The translations under genes were made by a program, and so were the position numbers. Positions 25,756-37,555 of a stretch of DNA of 64,000 bases are shown piece by piece. Below the pieces are notes generated by a model that searched no databases, was not told the origin of the DNA, and saw nothing but the letters and a program-made list of their open reading frames with translations. Position 1 is the first letter of the stretch. Every line of letters starts with the position of its first letter. The stretch spans positions 50,004,653 to 50,068,652 of the forward strand of contig NC_056752.1 in NCBI RefSeq assembly GCF_018687715.1, read 5' to 3'. This stretch comes from Carya illinoinensis. Lineage: Eukaryota > Streptophyta > Magnoliopsida > Fagales > Juglandaceae.

Positions 25756-27758
25756 TCAGCTGCAAACAGCCTCCACAGAGAGCTTCTTCATGACACTTGG
25801 GCATGGATCTCCTCCAAAAATTTCCGGTGCTACAGTTACTGAGCAGGAGTTCTGCCCTACACAACTCTGCAAGTAGTAGTCATTGTTTAATATTTATCCA
25901 TCGATGATGGGAAAAAGGACAGAAGTAACAGAACCAGATATGAAAGCATAAAAAAGGAGCACAGGGAAAATGTCCGGTTGGCTAGCAGATTTTAGCCTAG
26001 CATTATAACTAGGCCCAGTAGGTGCATTTGTCCAAGATCAGAAGTAGAAGTAAGCATCTATTTATTTATTTATTTTGGATCGGTAAACAAAATTGTATTG
26101 ATCAAAAGAGTAGGCAAAAGCCCAAGTATATGGGAAATATAAAAGAGCAACGCCCAAGTAAGCATCTATTATAGCATGCTCCTGCAAATATAAGGCTTTT
26201 GATGAACAGAGCTGACCACTTCTCAAATCAATAATACCCAACATCAAAGTTTGAGGCTAAGTTACAGATAAGCTTATTAGTTTTCTTACTTCTAATATAG
26301 GTAAAATTTTTTATTTATTAAGTAATGAAAGATGCTAGTAATACCTTTTGAAAAGCATCGTATGATTTGTGGGCATGACAGCTTCCTTCCCGGAAGCTTC
26401 CGCAAACCCCTTCAGGTGTCCCAAAGCTAGCGAACTTTATTGATGATATTTTCTGCCCAGGGCCACACCATAAATGAGCTTTAGGTCTCAGAGGTTTGTT
26501 GATTTTACCTGACGCTTGCATCTGCCAATTCATGAGGGTTGGCTGCCACTCGTAGATATTAGCACAGACACTATCTATTTCCCTTCTAACCAGAAAGATC
26601 CCATTTGGGTCTCCACCCCATTCTTCAAAAACAACCAGCAGATTCCCAGTTGGGTTTAGCCATGAATGAGGTAAGTGATACCTGAAATTGTTAGCCATTT
26701 TTCAGTTTGTCGAAAATTCCTTGCCAGCATAACAAAGTTCTAAATAAATAGAGGTTTTTTTTCTCTCTTACCATCTTTGAGAAGCCTCCCCACAATTCCT
26801 TAAGCACTTCTTCTCATTATAAGTTCCAGCATAATTACATTCACCACAGGTACCAGATGCTTTATATGCAGGCCAGTAGCGGCCAAGACTCTGTCCGTTT
26901 ATCCACACTTGACCTTTACCCATGCTGCCCATGTCCAAGGCTAATGGGGTATTTCCAGCAGGTGCATTGAACATAGTCTGAAATATTACAGGACATGAAG
27001 TCTAATCTTAACAGAAAAGTGCTGCTTAAAAGAATGTGCTTTGATTCACGTTCTCATTATATGAAATCATGTTCAATATAGACTTGATAATAGATTTCTA
27101 CCGTAATTTTTTTTTCCAATACAATATTAGAAATCTGTACACCCCGGCTTCAATGCAAACAGATCTTATGTTTCTGTTTTAAAAACTAAAACCAAAATGC
27201 TTAGAATAAAAAAAAAAACACTTATGAGAAAGTGCCACATCAAGGACGATGCAATTACCCAACTAAATATAGTTTGATGTAACAATGCCTAAGCAACAGC
27301 TGACACTCGCATATATTTCTTTTGCAACCTCACAGGAATAACAAGAAGTGTTGGTGGAGGTTTAAGATACTCACTTTGTACCACATTAGAGGCTGCCTTC
27401 TGGCCACAAAAGACCCCTCAACCCACTCGACTGAAGAACTCCCGCTGAGTGAATGAAGACTCAATGCTTCTCCTTCAAGACCAATCTGATGCGGAAAATG
27501 CATCAAATGAGTCTGTAAAATTTCAGATAACGAAGGGGTATATATGTTTGAAACCAAACCTTGTAAGACCACTTCTGCCACGACAAGTCTCTTCTCCCCT
27601 CATTGAGTCCATTCAATGTAATTGGGCCAAGAACACCAGCATTCCAAGTCTCAAAATGTGGACCAACATTCTGAACTTACATCAGACAGCAGAAAGAATA
27701 ATACAGTCAAATTTAAAATGCCATGGAAATTCTTAAAGAAAACAAGATGAATGAATGC

Positions 27759-27838
<80 letters not shown>

Positions 27839-30800
27839 ACAGACCGGGAGACCAACAGCAACACTTAGAAGTGAGATTTTGTTAATACCAGCTCTCAGCA
27901 TCACATTCTCACTAAATGTTAGTTTTGGAAATTCTAAACTTCCATAGGCAGTTCCTGATAAATAAATAAAGAAGCATGTCAAGATCTACTGGTTGAAGTC
28001 ATAAAATAAAATGTTGAATCATTCCAGTGGCCGCAGGAAGTTAATACCCATAGAAATTGGTTAAAGAAACCCTGAAACTGGCAACATGCTGCCTACCTGA
28101 TAGTCTACCATTGATGAAAACATGCAAGGCATGGCCAGCAGACAAAACCGTAAGAACAGGATACTTTCCGCTCTTCAGAAATTCTTCATTGGCCTCAATC
28201 TTAACACTGGTGATTATGGTATGTGAAATTCAGAAAATATTTCATGAAAGAAATGCACAATAATTGAAAAAATGAGACCATGCATAGTTTTAGGTCACTC
28301 ACTCTGTTGAGTACCACAAATAGTCAGAAGCATCTCTTGTTGTATTTATCTGCTCCAACAACCCAACTGCTGTGAATTTAGCATCATCATAAGAGGCTGT
28401 CTCTTCATCGTATGCCTGCCAAGAGAATCCTCCATGAACAGGAACACGAGCCATCTTCATCTGTGCACTTTGGGCACCAACCTGTAAATGAATTTTAGTA
28501 CATCTCGTCAAATTTTTGTTCCCAGGGAAACTTTAAAGGGATAAATCCTCTTGTTTCTTTAAAAATGTGAGGAAGAATATTTCACAGAATTCAAAAACCA
28601 CAATACATTTAGATTCTAAACATGATTTGTCTCCATGTCACAATATTTCTATAGAAAATATTCATAGAAATTATAACATGCATGATAGAACTGAAGTATG
28701 TATTAATCACAAACATTATCTCAACGTAATCTGCCTATAGTTACTTATAAAAAAAAAAAAAATCTGCCTACAGTTGGGTAAAAATTAATCCTGACATTGT
28801 GCCGAATGAAGTTCAGCTGAGAGAAAGCGGGAGAGAGAGATTCAATTTATCATAAGATCCTTTTCTCACCCTAGCAGTGTTGTATACAGTGTTCTTGCAG
28901 TCTGGAAGAATGCTGATGGACCAAGGAGGCAGGTTGTAATGCAAATCCCCAAAAGCCACTTTTGCAAAAGAACTTGGATTGTAATTTGCAAGAAATGCAG
29001 CGCAAGCTCCAGACTTTGACCTGAATACATGAGCCTATAAGAAAAAAAAAAGTTTTAGAAGTATGCTCTAGGTGCACGGTACTCTAAAGTCGGATTGATG
29101 ATTCTTGAGAACTGAAGTTAGCTTAACCTCTTGATAATTTCCAAGTGGTGTCACTGAGGGATCTCCAGATACTAAAGCTGGTTCACACAGCTTTATGGCT
29201 CTATGTAAATCTTTCAAATGACCCCATTTAGGCTGTCTCAAAAGTCCTGCATAGAGAGAGAGAAATGGCAACCCTCCTTCAAATTCATGCAGAAACTGAT
29301 TCTTCGCCGACTTGACTGTTCAGTTAGTTCACTGCCGCGTGCCCCGGGGGGGGTGGGGGGGGGGGGGGGGGGTGATGCTACAGAAAAACACATTGGGATT
29401 TTTTCTTTTCCTCTTTTTTCTTGGGTGGAAGGACCCACCAGATGAAGGGGGTAGCCCAAACAGCTGAGTATGGATCCACCCAAAATTTTGTAGCCATATC
29501 ATAGTAATGTCTTCAACTATCACAATCTTCCTAAAATGATAAATGATTCTATGGCCAAAGGTCTATGAAAAAATCTATATCTAGGTGCAGTCATCTTTGT
29601 CAACTTTGGCTTATTATAAATTCATGCTTTTTATCTTAACTATATAAAAAGGGCATTTGTTTTGCTTCAAGAGATATTGTTTCACCTATTAAAATGCCAT
29701 TCAGATCATTACTATGTTGTCAACACAAACACAGCACAAAATATGGTAAAGTGACAGCAGCAGCCATTTCACCATGAATTGGCAGATGGCACTTGGTGTC
29801 AGTTTGAAAACTGATCAAGTATTAAATAAATAAATAAATAAAAACTGGACAGTAAAAATAGATTTGCATAATATGAATGGAAACAATTATGAAACTTGTA
29901 AGTTCTAATGGTTCTATACTCAAATTACACAAATGGAATAGTTATTAACGATTTCTGTGGTTCAAATCCCATTGCCCATTACCATATTCGTCAAGAGGAG
30001 CATCGTAATCATAACTAGTAGCAATGAAAGGACCACCAGCAGTTCGACCGAAATTTGTTCCACCGTGATACTGGAATCATGAAAACGAAAAAAAAAAAAT
30101 AAAGATCAGTTCAGTGAGTTGAATTATTCAAGCAATTGGATCCACTCCGTAGAAACAATGAAGTTACCATATAATAATTAATAAATGATCCCCCCTTCTG
30201 TATAAACCTTGCAACTGAAAATGCCAAGTCTTCAGCTGGTCGATAAGGAACTGGACCTCCAAACTCAGTAAACCTGTACACATGACAGAAAATGAAAGGA
30301 TAAGCATCCAGAAAATATTCTATGGTATTTTATAACCTTTAGTTCTTGGTCAGCACCAGAAGGATAATAAATTGATCTATTCAACAGAGAAAAAAGATGG
30401 TCCTCAATTCAAGATAGAAGCATGCAGAGTTACCAGCCAGTCCAGGCTTCTGTCCAAATTTTGGGTTTATAAGCTTTGTTAGGAGAGAAGTAGTCGCAAT
30501 AGAAACCATTGCAAGTGTTTATCTGTTTGGATAGATAAAATAGATTAGAAATATAGGAAAAGACAAGAAATGAGTGCGGAACACAAAGCAGTATTACAAC
30601 TACGGTTCCAACAGCCAAATATTCATGATTTGCACAAAGTGCATTATTGATGCAACATGGCTTTTAACTTTTTCCAAGCAAGGAAAGGGTACAAGATTGT
30701 TCGTATGATCTGCTAGCAATGAAAGTTGAGATGTGTGTGTGTGTGTGAATTATCACTTAGAAAACATAGTCATCAACTGACCATTAAAAATTCAATTGTC

Positions 30801-32073
30801 GAAGGAAATAAATAATGACGACAGTAACCAAAAAAAAAAAATAGCAAAGTTCAGCCATGTGCAGTGAGGAATAATTATTCATTTCATCCATGAGCAAGAT
30901 GCGGACAGCACATTGTTAAGTAGCAACCCCACCAATGATGAGGGAACATAACATGCAAACCATCGAGAGTGAATTTAGTAAACGTGCTAAGAAAAAGGTA
31001 GAAAGAGAGCTTGGCTGCGCTTACAATAGGATCAGGGGCATCATCTTGCTTGCACATGACCCATGGGACACCGGTGCCAAGCCCCACAGCCATTTGGGCT
31101 GCCCATTTGGTGTAAGCTTGACCAGGTGCGCCAATTTCGTACTCCATGGGTCCATATTCATTTTCAATCTGTAACAAACAATTGTAGAGAAAGATACTTT
31201 TCCTAGTTTAATACTTCATAATATGAGAAAATAAAAGTTAGAAAGTCTGACTTGGATTCGATTAGGAAAAAACGTTGCATTTCGTTGGGTTAAAAGAAAG
31301 AATAGAATGTGGATCCCGCGAGCTATGCCAACCTGGGATAGAATAATTGGACCACCTTGAGACTCATACAGCCTTTCAGCTTTCATCATATTGACAATCT
31401 TCTCTGTGAATTTATGCATTTGAACCTTCATAAAAGCAGATAAAAAACCAGGTTCAGTAAAGGAAATATCACAACAATGTAAACAGATATAAATGAGATC
31501 CATGAAGGAATTTAAGATGTAGTATTCAGAAGTTTCTCACCTTGAAAGGCCCATTGTCTGTTCTGAAATTGATACCTGGAATGTACTTCAGCCAAACAGG
31601 GAATCCCCTGAAAAGATAATAAAAACAATAAAAATTCTGCTTAATTTTCAGTATTTTAGAGTAAATTGTGATAATTTGGTATTACCCAAAGTTCCACTCA
31701 GCACAAACATAAGGACCGATCCTTAGATGAACATAAAGGCCGGCTTGCTTCACCAACTTGATAAACTTAACCAGATCATAGTTCCCCTCAAAGTAATACT
31801 ACAACAAACAAGAACTGTCAGTAAAATAATTAAAACATACAAATGCACATGGAACTGAAAGCGCAGTATAGAGAAGAAAGCCACTACTATCCAGTACTTG
31901 GCCGGGTGAAGGCTCATGCCCATTCCAGAAAACGTAAGTCTGTATCACATCCAACCCCCCTTCCTTTGCCTTCTGAATAAGATCTGGCCACATCTGTAAG
32001 AAACCAAAGGAATCAAACTTAAAAATACAAGCTAAACCCGGAAAAGCCTTTTAAAGAAAATAAAGCGAAAAAT

Positions 32074-32110
<37 letters not shown>

Positions 32111-32343
32111 AAAAAGAAAAGAAAATGAGAGAAAAACATGAAAATTAAAGAAACCCGGTAAGTGTGAAGTAGTACCTCGGGGGAGCTTCTTGGGTAGTGG
32201 ATGGATCCGGAAATGAGAATCCTTCTCTGCCCATTAATGGTGATAGCCTTAGAGTCATAGGACACAGAGGCTTTACCAGAACCAACCCATAAACCAAACA
32301 AAAACACCATTATAACATCCCACATTACAAGCTTCGAGGACAT
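25756..32343 (-). CDS. BGAL1: Beta-galactosidase, GH35, with C-terminal lectin-like domain (BGAL1 orthologue)
   Basis: Secreted cell-wall exo-beta-galactosidase trimming galactosyl residues of wall polymers. Nineteen exons: 32176-32343, 31898-31993, 31686-31798, 31541-31607, 31333-31425, 31025-31168, 30434-30522, 30168-30273, 29983-30070, 29128-29246, 28870-29034, 28303-28481, 28097-28206, 27845-27954, 27560-27670, 27375-27485, 26772-26977, 26345-26681, 25756-25866. All phases agree, giving 840 residues, close to Arabidopsis BGAL1 in length and sequence. Seen: signal peptide in the first ~25 residues, then [16 protein letters not shown]. The GH35 signature [14 protein letters not shown] has the acid/base Glu at 183, and TEAWTGW has the nucleophile Glu at 252. 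A SUEL-type Cys-rich lectin domain occupies about 759-840 ([19 protein letters not shown] … VKKL-like end). The start is the first ATG before the signal peptide. No break is visible. Confidence 0.95.
26063..26155 (-). mobile_element. 93-bp 5'-truncated LINE insertion with 15-bp target duplication
   Basis: Perfect 15-bp direct repeats at 26048-26062 and 26156-26170 (AAGTAAGCATCTATT) flank the insert. Read on the minus strand, it ends in a TAAA-rich tail. Its body (AAAGCCCAAGTATATGGG and similar on the plus strand) resembles the 3' region of the LINE at 22461. It lies in the last BGAL1 intron (25867-26344), sense to the gene. Confidence 0.85.
27762..27837. repeat. Compound (TG)n(GA)n microsatellite beside a BGAL1 splice donor
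   Basis: About 10 TG units followed by about 27 GA units. On the gene's strand it begins 7 bases into intron 14, whose donor reads GTCTGTGC. The long Ser-Leu frames across it are repeat artefacts. Confidence 0.95.
28743..28760 (+). mobile_element. Minimal (~18 bp) LINE-tail insertion
   Basis: Consists of ACTTAT plus a poly-A run, between direct repeats 28728-28742 and 28761-28775 (AATCTGCCTATAGTT, 14 of 15 identical). ACTTAT-polyA is the terminal sequence of the LINE insertions at 21313 and 22461. It lies in a BGAL1 intron. Confidence 0.65.
29346..29372 (+). repeat. G8-T-G18 tract
   Basis: Interrupted poly-G run in the BGAL1 intron between exons 9 and 10; poly-C on the gene's strand. Confidence 0.9.
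32082..32109 (+). repeat. A28 homopolymer in BGAL1 intron 1
   Basis: Twenty-eight A on the plus strand (poly-T on the sense strand), 67 bases downstream of the exon 1 donor. Confidence 0.85.
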
Positions 32344-34556
32344 TGTGACTACCAAAAAGCAATGACTCTTCTTTGTTATTCTTTGTTTCTCTCTGCGCCT
32401 TATTCTAAGCTTTTTTTCAATAAAGAAGGAGAGAGAAAGACGGGAACAAAACCAGCTGGTTTATGTCTTCCTCAGCTCCTATCTTCGGATTTATTTTCCT
32501 TTCCTACGAGAAAACAGAGAAGAGAAAGACAGAGAGAGAATGCGAAATTTTCACACTGATACTGCCACTGACCTTCACACTGCTATAGGTGTGGATTTTG
32601 AGTTGCGATCAAATGGTTTACAACTTAGCAAAAATGAAGGTGCTTTATGGCCGCTTTTAAACATTGAAGAATGGGCAGCCTGAAAGTGAAAGTGGGACCA
32701 CTTTTGAAGGTGCTTAGGAAGGAGTTTTTCGGCCTTTCACACTTTTTTATTTATTTATTTATTTATTTATTTATATTTTTGGACTTAATCCAATGACGCT
32801 GAACCATGTCCAATGAACTTAATTTTTTCTTTTTTCTTTTTTCTCATAATTAAATTGTTTTAAAAAAATAGCCTTTCTTTACTATGAGCAAAAACTACTC
32901 GAGTTCAAAGTTCTGTTAGTAAAAAGTTTTGTAAAAAGTAAACAAAATAAACAGAGGTATTCTTGAGAAATCAAAACACAAAGATTCCCTGTTAGTGATT
33001 GCTCCATTTCAACGTTTAGTGAATTTTTTTATTTAATAATTAAGAAAATAAATTTTAATATATTAATATAATTTTTATTTTGTTAATATTTAAAAATAAA
33101 AAAAAAATATAAATATAAATAAAAGATAAATTTTAAGCTAGCGGTCCCGGAATATAAAAATTGAGGTGCCGCCGTTCAGGCGCGCACTTATTATAAAGAA
33201 ACATCAATTTTCGGTAACTACGTTTTAATGCGGTCGTTTCGATTCTCGAAGTTATGCTACGCTTTCAAAAAGGAATCCAACATTACCCATTTCTCACGGA
33301 CTCATTCAACTGCTACTTTGGAGATGACTTCGAGTTGTACGGACTCATTGTCTCTTACACGCACTTATTATTATTATTATTATTATTATTGTATATCACT
33401 AATAATAAGTAAATCCTCTAAATAAATAAGTTTCGTATAATTCATTTGTAAAAAAATAAATTTTACTACAAATTAATAATTTTTTATTAATAAATAAGGG
33501 CAGTGGATTACCCTTTTATATTTTAATTCTTACAGTTGTTTTGGTTTTACAAAATTAAATTATTTTATTTTATTTTATTTTATATAATTATTATAATTTT
33601 TTAAATTTTTATATAAAATATAATAAATAATTAAATTTTTTTAAATCTCAAAATAAAATTAATATTAAAAACTTATATTATAATAATATTTTATTTAACT
33701 TTTAATAAAATATTTTCATCTGAATTGTCTAACCAACGAAGGCATTATATAATACAAATTCAGTTTTTAACATATTTATATCATATTTATTTTATTGCAT
33801 ATTTCAACATCGTATCAATTGTAACACGTATTACCCGTTGTTGTGTATTTTTTGTTATGATCCGAATATGAGTGATGAGGATAATCCAATAATTGAATTT
33901 TATATTTTAACAAAAATAATATATCTATTGACTTAATCATCGATCGATCAATTTGCGATTTGCAAGGCATAGAATAGTAAATACTGTTAATTAAGCAAAC
34001 AATAATGCATGCAATAATCAAAATGATTTGCAAGGGATTGCTTTCCCATTATCATACAAAACTATAAAACAGTCATTAAAATTCATCAGCTCCTGAGATC
34101 AGTCGGGGCTGTACGTACTCATGTGATCATGATCAAGTCAATAAATATACTTAGGGATGAATATCAAATTAATAGAGAGAGCTCGAGGGATTGAGAAGAG
34201 GCATTTCATCATGTATTGCATAACTAATTTAATTATTGTGGAGTGAGCCTTCTCTCAACATTGTCACGAATTATTACCTTTTGATGGTTAATTGCCACAT
34301 GACAAGCAGCTATATTAATCGTCTGCTTAAGTAATAGTTAGCTGATTTTTAACAGGTGGGATTATAAAGTTTTATGCTATGCAGTGAGAGTGATCAGATC
34401 TAATATGACTAGGGCTCATTAACCAATTATCTCCCCACCTTGATTTGATTCTCGATTCTCTTAATCAATCTGTTCAATTAATTGAAAAACGAGAGTTTTA
34501 GTAGTACTGCATGTAGTACTTATAATCGTAAACTCTTTAACTTCGCAGCGCAGACA
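32344..34556. other. BGAL1 promoter region and AT-rich spacer
   Basis: Upstream of BGAL1 on the minus strand: CT/GA-rich leader-like sequence at 32390-32545. Then come an ATTT tetranucleotide repeat (about 32748-32776), a TTA trinucleotide repeat (about 33366-33390) and a family A MITE (33536-33742). No gene is seen. Confidence 0.5.
33536..33742. mobile_element. Family A MITE, copy 4
   Basis: Runs from GTTGTTTTGGTTTTACAAAA to the inverted-type end TTGTCTAACCAACGAAGG. The interior carries the family core ATATAAAATATAATAAATAA. Confidence 0.6.
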
Positions 34557-35282
34557 TTTCACTACAACAAAAAATATTTTTTGGGACGAAAATTTTCGTC
34601 CCAAAATATATAGATTTCGTCCCGAAAGATTTTTTGGGACGAAAAAATTTCGTCCCAAGGTCGTCCCAACATCACTGTCCCAGAAGATATATTGGGACGA
34701 AAATTACAATTTCGTCCCAAAATATATCTTTTGGAACGATTTTGAAATTGACCGTTCGATACCGTTCGAACGATGACTTTTTTTGTCACGGTTAAAATTC
34801 GTTCCAGAATGGCGTTCGAATGCTTCTCAGTTACCGTTCGAACGTTAATGTATCTTTTGAACGGTTATCAAGATACGTTCAAACGATCAATAGAATTACG
34901 TTCGAACGTTAAAGGAACAGATCGAACGGTGCTGATCAACGTTCGAACGTTATGGTAATGACCTGCGTTTGAATGTTTTTTTGAGCATCTGGTATCGTTC
35001 GAACGGTTTGGTCATTAATGTTTGAACGGTACATTATCGTTTAAACGCCCTACCCATTAATGTTCAAACGTGACACGGTCGTTCGAACGGATATTATTTT
35101 TATTAAAATCAATAATTATAAAAAAAAATTAAATAGACATCCATAATATTTGAAAAACATAAATTAGGAACTGTTTAATTACTCACAAAAGTTTTATAAT
35201 AAGTGCGAAGAAATAAATAACCATGATATTAGCATTGTTCATACATAATTAGATAATGTCATAAGCTAGACGTAAAAAACCA

Positions 35283-35465
35283 TCAGTTGGTTGGAGGCCT
35301 GTACTGTTGCATTTGGAATTGCATATCTCTCCTGAACTCTGCTTGTTCTTCTTCATGTTTTTTGAGGCGCATTTCCATGTCTCCTTGTCTCGCCAATTGA
35401 GCCTCTAACTCTTGTTGTTTTGCAACCAATTCTTCAATAGAACATGTATCAAACAAACAATGCAA
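35283..35465 (-). pseudogene. Remnant of a CACTA-encoded Glu/Gln-rich coiled-coil protein
   Basis: A 60-codon minus-strand frame inside the CACTA element: rich in Glu, Gln, Met and Arg, with ELVAKQQELEAQLARQ and RRDMQFQMQQY, then a stop. This resembles the C-terminal coiled coil of plant Ptta/En/Spm transposon proteins. The N-terminal part and the catalytic transposase are absent. Assignment rests on composition and location. Confidence 0.55.
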
Positions 35466-36669
35466 GATATGTTAATTAAGTATTTATATTATTAAATAAT
35501 TAGATAGTTGTTTTATATCTTTCAAAATATTTTATTAATTATAACTATTTGTATTTTAATTAACATTTTAGTTAATAATTATAACTATTTGTATTGTAAT
35601 TAACATTCTAGTTAATAATTATAACTATTTGTATTGTAATTAACATTCATTTTATTAATTATAATTCGGAATTTATATTTTAATTCAAATTCATTTGATC
35701 ACTTTTAACTTTTAAGTATTTAAGTATTATTAAATCTAGATTATTTGTATTTTATTTAAAATTCATTTTATTAATTCAAAGATTAAGTATTTTTGTGTTA
35801 TTAAAACAAAACTATTTGTATTAACCTATAGTTGAATAATTCAACTATTAAATATTTAAGTATTATTAAATTTTAGATGATTTGTAATTGAATTCATTCT
35901 CATTTGATTACTTTAATCTTTTAAGTATTTAAGTATTATTAAATGTAGATTATAAATAATTAATTTTTATTTCAATTCCTGCATTTAAAGTATTAATTAT
36001 TTTAATACTGACCAACATAACGTTCAAACGGTGCTAGTCACCGTTCGATCTAAGGACATACGTTCGAACGGCAAACGAGTACCGTTCGAACGGATTAATT
36101 CCAGATTACAGTCGTCTTCAACCTCCGAAAACCTCAACATTTACAGTCCAAATTACATCAAAAGACAGCAAACTATATGACGAACTCATTATAGCAAACG
36201 AAAACACTTATATAAAATCTAAAATGAGAATATATTTAAGGAGAATACCTGATTTGGAGAGATAAACCGGAAAATCCACCCGTACCCAATGCCCAAAACT
36301 TAAATACTCTTCACCAAACGGTAAAAACAACCTCTTAATCCGAAAATATAAGAGATTGATAGAAGTTAGTAATATTTGAGGGCTGGATTGAAGAATAATG
36401 GCGTTGGTTGGAAGAAAATGAGCGTGGGAGAGATTGGAAGTCGACTGGAACGAGTGCGAGATTGTGAGGTTCTGTCGTGTAAATGTAGAACATTGACGTT
36501 CGAACGGTTATTTAATGAACGTTCGAACGTCAAATAGATTAGCGGGAAAATTTTCCCCCTCTAATTTTCACGTTCGAACGTGAAAATTACCGTTCGAACG
36601 TGAAAATTACCGTTCGAACGTTTTCTTATACGTTTGAACGGTTATTTTAAACCGTTCAAACGTCAAATT

Positions 36670-37555
36670 AAAATGTTGCTTATTGTATTTTTTTTACACT
36701 ATACCTTTAAATATAATAACTTGTAAATATACTATAGTTTAGAGATAGAGTAATATAACTATATAATATATAATCAAACATATATTATATAGTTTAGTAA
36801 CATATATAGTATAAAATATCATATTACATCTAGTATTATAGTCAAGTACATATATTAACCTATTATATATAACATATATATGGTATCATAGCATAGGGTT
36901 ATATGTATCACATGCATATATATATAGTGTTTATTATATTATATTATTATTATAATATTATTTAATAATAGGATATCTACTATTATATATAGTGTCATCT
37001 ATACTACTAGCAATTAGAGTGTATTATAATGATACAAAAACTAAAATTGAGTATATATAGTGTCATTTATAGTGCTAGAATAGAGAGTGTCATCTAATTA
37101 GCCTATAACTGCAATATAATATGAAAAATATATTAAACAAGTCATGTAATACATATACTATTATATATATATATATTAGTTAATATCACATATAATATAT
37201 ATGTTATATAAATACATGAACATAGTTTCATGTATATAGTAGTCTATATTATATTAATTATACTATATAATATAACTTATACTATATACTATATACTATA
37301 TAATATTCAATAGTATAATATATTTTAATTAAATATAATATAATATATACTATATATATAAAAAATTATAAATATAATATATAGTGTTTAATAATATATA
37401 AGCGCATTAAATATATTGCATTTAATATATTTAACAGTTAAAATATATTATAATTGAATTAATTATTATATTTAATATAATTAATACCGAATATTACATT
37501 TAAATAACATTTATTATCATGAATTTGGATTAATTAGGGAAGGGTATTAATTTTC
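36670..37555. repeat. Very AT-rich block inside the CACTA element
   Basis: About 890 bp almost free of G and C, dominated by TATATA, ATATTATA and similar words, between two palindrome clusters. No coding potential and no clear period. Confidence 0.6.

Noticed and set aside
27713..27982. Ser-Leu and Glu-Arg repeat frames over the microsatellite
   Set aside because: Translation of a GA/GT repeat. On the gene's strand only 27845-27954 is coding.
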